A model generated the notes under the pieces. It searched no databases, was not told where the DNA came from, and saw only the letters and a list, made by a program, of their open reading frames with translations. Source: Crossiella sp. S99.2 (GTDB lineage Bacteria > Actinomycetota > Actinomycetes > Mycobacteriales > Pseudonocardiaceae). From it: a stretch of 64,000 bases of DNA. The translations under genes were made by a program, and so were the position numbers. The stretch spans positions 251,099-315,098 of the forward strand of contig NZ_JALMDK010000007.1 of the NCBI RefSeq assembly GCF_023094165.1, written 5' to 3'. This document shows positions 62,601 through 64,000 of the stretch, one piece after another (the stretch's first letter is position 1; every line of letters starts with the position of its first letter).

Positions 62601-63372
62601 GAAGCTGCTCTCCACCCTGGCCGGGCATGAGAACGCGGTGGACACGGTGGCCGTGCACCCCGACGGCACCCTGGTCGCCACCTCCAGCTGGGACAACCGG
62701 ATCGGCCTGTGGGACCTGCGGGATCCGGCCAAGCCGGGCAAGCCGATCATGCTGGTCGAGCACAACGGGGACGTGCTGGATGTCGGCTTCAGCCCGGACG
62801 GCAAGCTGCTGGCCTCGGCCGGACTGGACGGCACGGTCCGCCTGTGGGATCTCACCGACCGCACCGCGCCCAGGGAGGTCGCCTCGCTGCGCGATCATCC
62901 CGGCGGCGCCACCGGGGCGGTGTTCAGCCCGAACAGCCGGAACCTGGTGACCTTCGGCAACGATCACCGGCTGCAGATCTGGGATATCAGCGAACCGGCC
63001 CGCGCCGCGGTGCTGGCCGAGATCGGCGACAGCGGCTCGACCGTGCAGTCGGTGGCCTTCAGCCCGGACGGGAACACCCTGGCGGTGGCCGACAACGAGG
63101 GGGTCATCCGCCTGCACAACCTCGCCGATCCGGCCAAGCCGAGCGAGTTCGCCACCCTCAGCGGCCACGGCAACACCGTCTACCAGGCCCAGTTCAGCCC
63201 GGACGGCAAGCGGGTGGCCAGCGTGAGCGCCGACCGCACGCTGCGGATCTGGGACATCGACACCGAGCGCGCGGCGGCGCGGATCTGCGCGATGGCCTAT
63301 CCGCGGATCACCGAGCAGCAGTGGGAGAAATACCTGCCGGGACTGGACTATCAGCCGCCCTGCCCGGCCTGA
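59641..63372 (+). CDS. XRE HTH - nSTAND1 ATPase - TM - WD40 protein
   Basis: A 1243-residue protein. An XRE-like helix-turn-helix is at about 14-75 (SYRDLARLVHYSVSTLSEAARGRKLP). The STAND-type NTPase has PYVGLTAYGPGDADRFFGRE, Walker A VVGASGSGKSSVLRAG (about 140-155) and Walker B LVLVVDQFEELF (about 190-202). A single membrane segment is at about 510-530 (LVALLTTLLLLTGTATGFAVW). From about 595 to the end are 14 WD40 blades ending in motifs such as RLWDVRD and KLWDIRD, likely two seven-bladed propellers. STAND-WD40 proteins act as sensors that oligomerise, and some are anti-phage. The membrane segment puts the propeller outside if the HTH is inside. Confidence 0.85.
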   Translation: MPRPELPVDPDAGELQRFAFELRRLREKAGNPSYRDLARLVHYSVSTLSEAARGRKLPSLAVTLAYVRACGGEEAEWEARWRDLAKEIDQDALAGLAAEELNAPYVGLTAYGPGDADRFFGRESLVNQVLELLAVRALVVVVGASGSGKSSVLRAGVLPRLEHGVLLTPGPHPMDEVGFLLDGSRPAEAELVLVVDQFEELFTRCHDPAERQRFVTALTSAAATTDGRVKVVIGLRADFYAHCARYPELAEALQDGQILAAPMTVEQLRQAITRPAVNAGNAVETALVTRLVSEAAGQPGVLPLLSHALVETWRRRRGNTLTLAGYEASGGIEGAIGQTAESVYDSFTDTQQDLARQVFLRLIELGEGTEDTKRRVARTELDTGEPELTVVLERLAQARLLTLNQDHADLAHEAIIRCWPRLREWLTEDRDGLRTARRLGEAAEEWVRLDRDPGALYRGAQLALATDWARRGPDRVLNRGEQDFLTASTAAEHKEERVRRHRDRRLRQLVALLTTLLLLTGTATGFAVWAEQRTAAQRTSALVQKAVVQAEALRATNPALSWQLRLAAYRADPVRESADSVLSTSAEPFTTIIGPHSRATSATLFHPTEPLLVIGGADDDRVVRLWDVRDRHRPKLLSTMDGHHAGLHNAAWSKDGKLLATAALDRTARLWDLTDPSRPRALGLLTGHSGNVEDVDFSADGKLLVTVAVDKTLRMWDIANPDRPQLLSVTEAHADLIHAVGFSPVRPLLATAGWDGLVKLWDVSEPRRPREIPFPGKHADGVQDAVFSADGKLLATSGTDRLIKLWDIRDPARPVELSTMTGHTQAVHAVTFAPGGTALASTSADASTRLWDITDPRRPRELAVVRGHTDAVWRASFSPDGITLATSSDDRTVKLADLRRQGLPQHADSISAMAYSSNGKLVVTSGSDRVPSIWQVTDDNLVEPVARLPEHGGPVDSVVISKDGRHLFTASLDRLVRVWDLADPARPKLLSTLAGHENAVDTVAVHPDGTLVATSSWDNRIGLWDLRDPAKPGKPIMLVEHNGDVLDVGFSPDGKLLASAGLDGTVRLWDLTDRTAPREVASLRDHPGGATGAVFSPNSRNLVTFGNDHRLQIWDISEPARAAVLAEIGDSGSTVQSVAFSPDGNTLAVADNEGVIRLHNLADPAKPSEFATLSGHGNTVYQAQFSPDGKRVASVSADRTLRIWDIDTERAAARICAMAYPRITEQQWEKYLPGLDYQPPCPA

Positions 63373-63375
63373 CCC

Positions 63376-64000
63376 TCAGCCGATCCGGCCCGGTGCGGGC
63401 GGGCCGGTGAAGACCACGGACAACCGCGTGATCCGGTCCGCCGCGTCGAGACCGTAGACAGCCCGCATCGGGACGTCGACGGTGTCGCCGCGACGACCAG
63501 GCCCACGCCGGGCGCGCGGTGCACCGGGTCGGCGAACATCAGCGGCACCGAGCAGCCCAGGGTGTTGCCGTACTCGCGCAGCACCCGGTAGGAGGAGGTG
63601 ACCGCCGCGCCGTCCGGGTCGATGCCGAACTCCTCGCACAGCCCGTCCAGGATCCGGTTGCTGCCGGTGTGCAACAGCACCGGGTTGGCTTCGGACGGCT
63701 TGTCCAGCCCGCTGGTCCCGGTGGCCAGCAGGGAACGCACGGTGCTGGTGGCGTAGTGCGTGCCGTGCGGGGTGACCTCCGCGCTGAGGGTGTAGAGCCG
63801 CCGCCCGTGCACCACCGGCAGGTCTGAGCCGCCATCGGGCACGGTGCCCAGTTCGGCGTCCGCGGGCAGTTCGTTGGTCAGGTGCGTCACCGGCCCGAAC
63901 ACCGGCCCGTCGCCGTCCGCGCCCAGCAGCATCGCGACCGAGGCGTCGCCGAAAAGGAAACCGTGCATCGCGTTCACGGTGTCCTGGCGCCGGTCCGCGG
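63376..64000 (-). CDS. KAS III (FabH)-like thiolase-fold synthase, 5' end outside window, apparent frameshift near the 3' end
   Basis: From the right edge inward the frame reads MHGFLFGDASVAMLLG, then LLHTGSNRILDGLCEEFGI (the His and Asn helix) and LREYGNTLGCSVPLMF (the Asn loop). These are the C-terminal catalytic elements of ketoacyl-ACP synthase III-type enzymes. The active Cys would be outside the window. Near 63492 the frame runs into non-family sequence and continues to a stop at 63351, while the adjacent frame continues plausibly (DVPMRAVYGLDAADRITRLS) to a stop at 63376. Its 3' end abuts the convergent WD40 gene. Confidence 0.65.
   Translation of the reverse strand, partial: RGPAPGHRERDARFPFRRRLGRDAAGRGRRRAGVRAGDAPDQRTARGRRTGHRARWRLRPAGGARAAALHPQRGGHPARHALRHQHRAFPAGHRDQRAGQAVRSQPGAVAHRQQPDPGRAVRGVRHRPGRRGGHLLLPGAARVRQHPGLLGAADVRRPGAPRARRGPGRRGDTVDVPMRAVYGLDAADRITRLSVVFTGPPAPGRIG

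Noticed and set aside
59623..63168. A 1181-residue open frame on the minus strand
   Set aside because: It is the antisense shadow of the WD40 gene: composition is biased to Gly/Gln/Val/His with no domain, while the plus strand has clear motifs.

Overview
The window is high-GC DNA with many GTG starts and tightly overlapping stop/start codons. Together with actinobacterial families (GPP34, MpaB/DUF2236, streptogrisin-type proteases, XRE-nSTAND-WD40 proteins), this points to a filamentous actinomycete, most likely in the Pseudonocardiales. The genus is an inference, not read from a marker. No rRNA, tRNA, CRISPR array, transposase or phage gene was seen.

The most interesting region is about 2.7-14 kb. 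It looks like a compact class V lanthipeptide cluster (lexapeptide/cacaoidin type). A 63-residue precursor (10042-10233, minus) ends in SSIPCVQGTILTIRFMC. Downstream on the same strand, behind an intergenic hairpin, lies an overlapping operon: a flavoprotein decarboxylase fused to a second domain (8322-9791), an APH-like kinase, a HopA1-family protein, a SAM methyltransferase, a catalytic M16 peptidase and a non-catalytic M16 partner, then an SRPBCC protein and an MFS transporter. Divergently, an ABC exporter, a second methyltransferase and a GPP34 protein form a second coupled operon. A plausible scheme is kinase plus HopA1 dehydration, cyclisation, oxidative decarboxylation of the C-terminal Cys, N-methylation, leader removal by the M16 pair and export.

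14-26.5 kb holds an odd orphan gene with nested palindromes upstream, a second GPP34 gene, an MpaB-type oxygenase, a MarR/VOC pair with twin operators, a secreted ricin-lectin plus CdtB-like nuclease, a Tat-exported beta-helix protein, and two secreted proteases (S8 and S1). 26.7-37.5 kb is an alpha-galactoside utilisation locus: GntR regulator, ABC importer, GH36 and GH27 alpha-galactosidases, an SDR (probable galactose dehydrogenase), D-galactonate dehydratase and a DUF4380-like protein.

37.5-42.3 kb contains a GNAT, a serine hydrolase, an alpha/beta hydrolase and a TetR regulon (rhodanese, TetR, azoreductase, SnoaL-like) whose five GGAC-N4-GTCC palindromes can be read directly. 42.6-51.6 kb is a catabolic locus: an HpaE/HpaD/HpaG-like meta-cleavage operon, a PuuC/PuuD-like pair, an acetoacetate-decarboxylase-family protein, an esterase and a TetR. 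Two identical-type palindromes (CGTTTGG-N2-CCAAACG) sit at its divergent promoters. 51.6-64 kb has a small frameshifted secreted protein, an NmrA/epoxide hydrolase pair, a large AAA-ATPase with a repetitive linker, an SDR, a XRE-nSTAND1-TM-WD40 protein and the end of a KAS III-like gene with an apparent frameshift. A palindromic intergenic repeat family occurs three times (1.2, 2.6 and 19.8 kb), each time at gene ends. The window starts inside a paaN gene.
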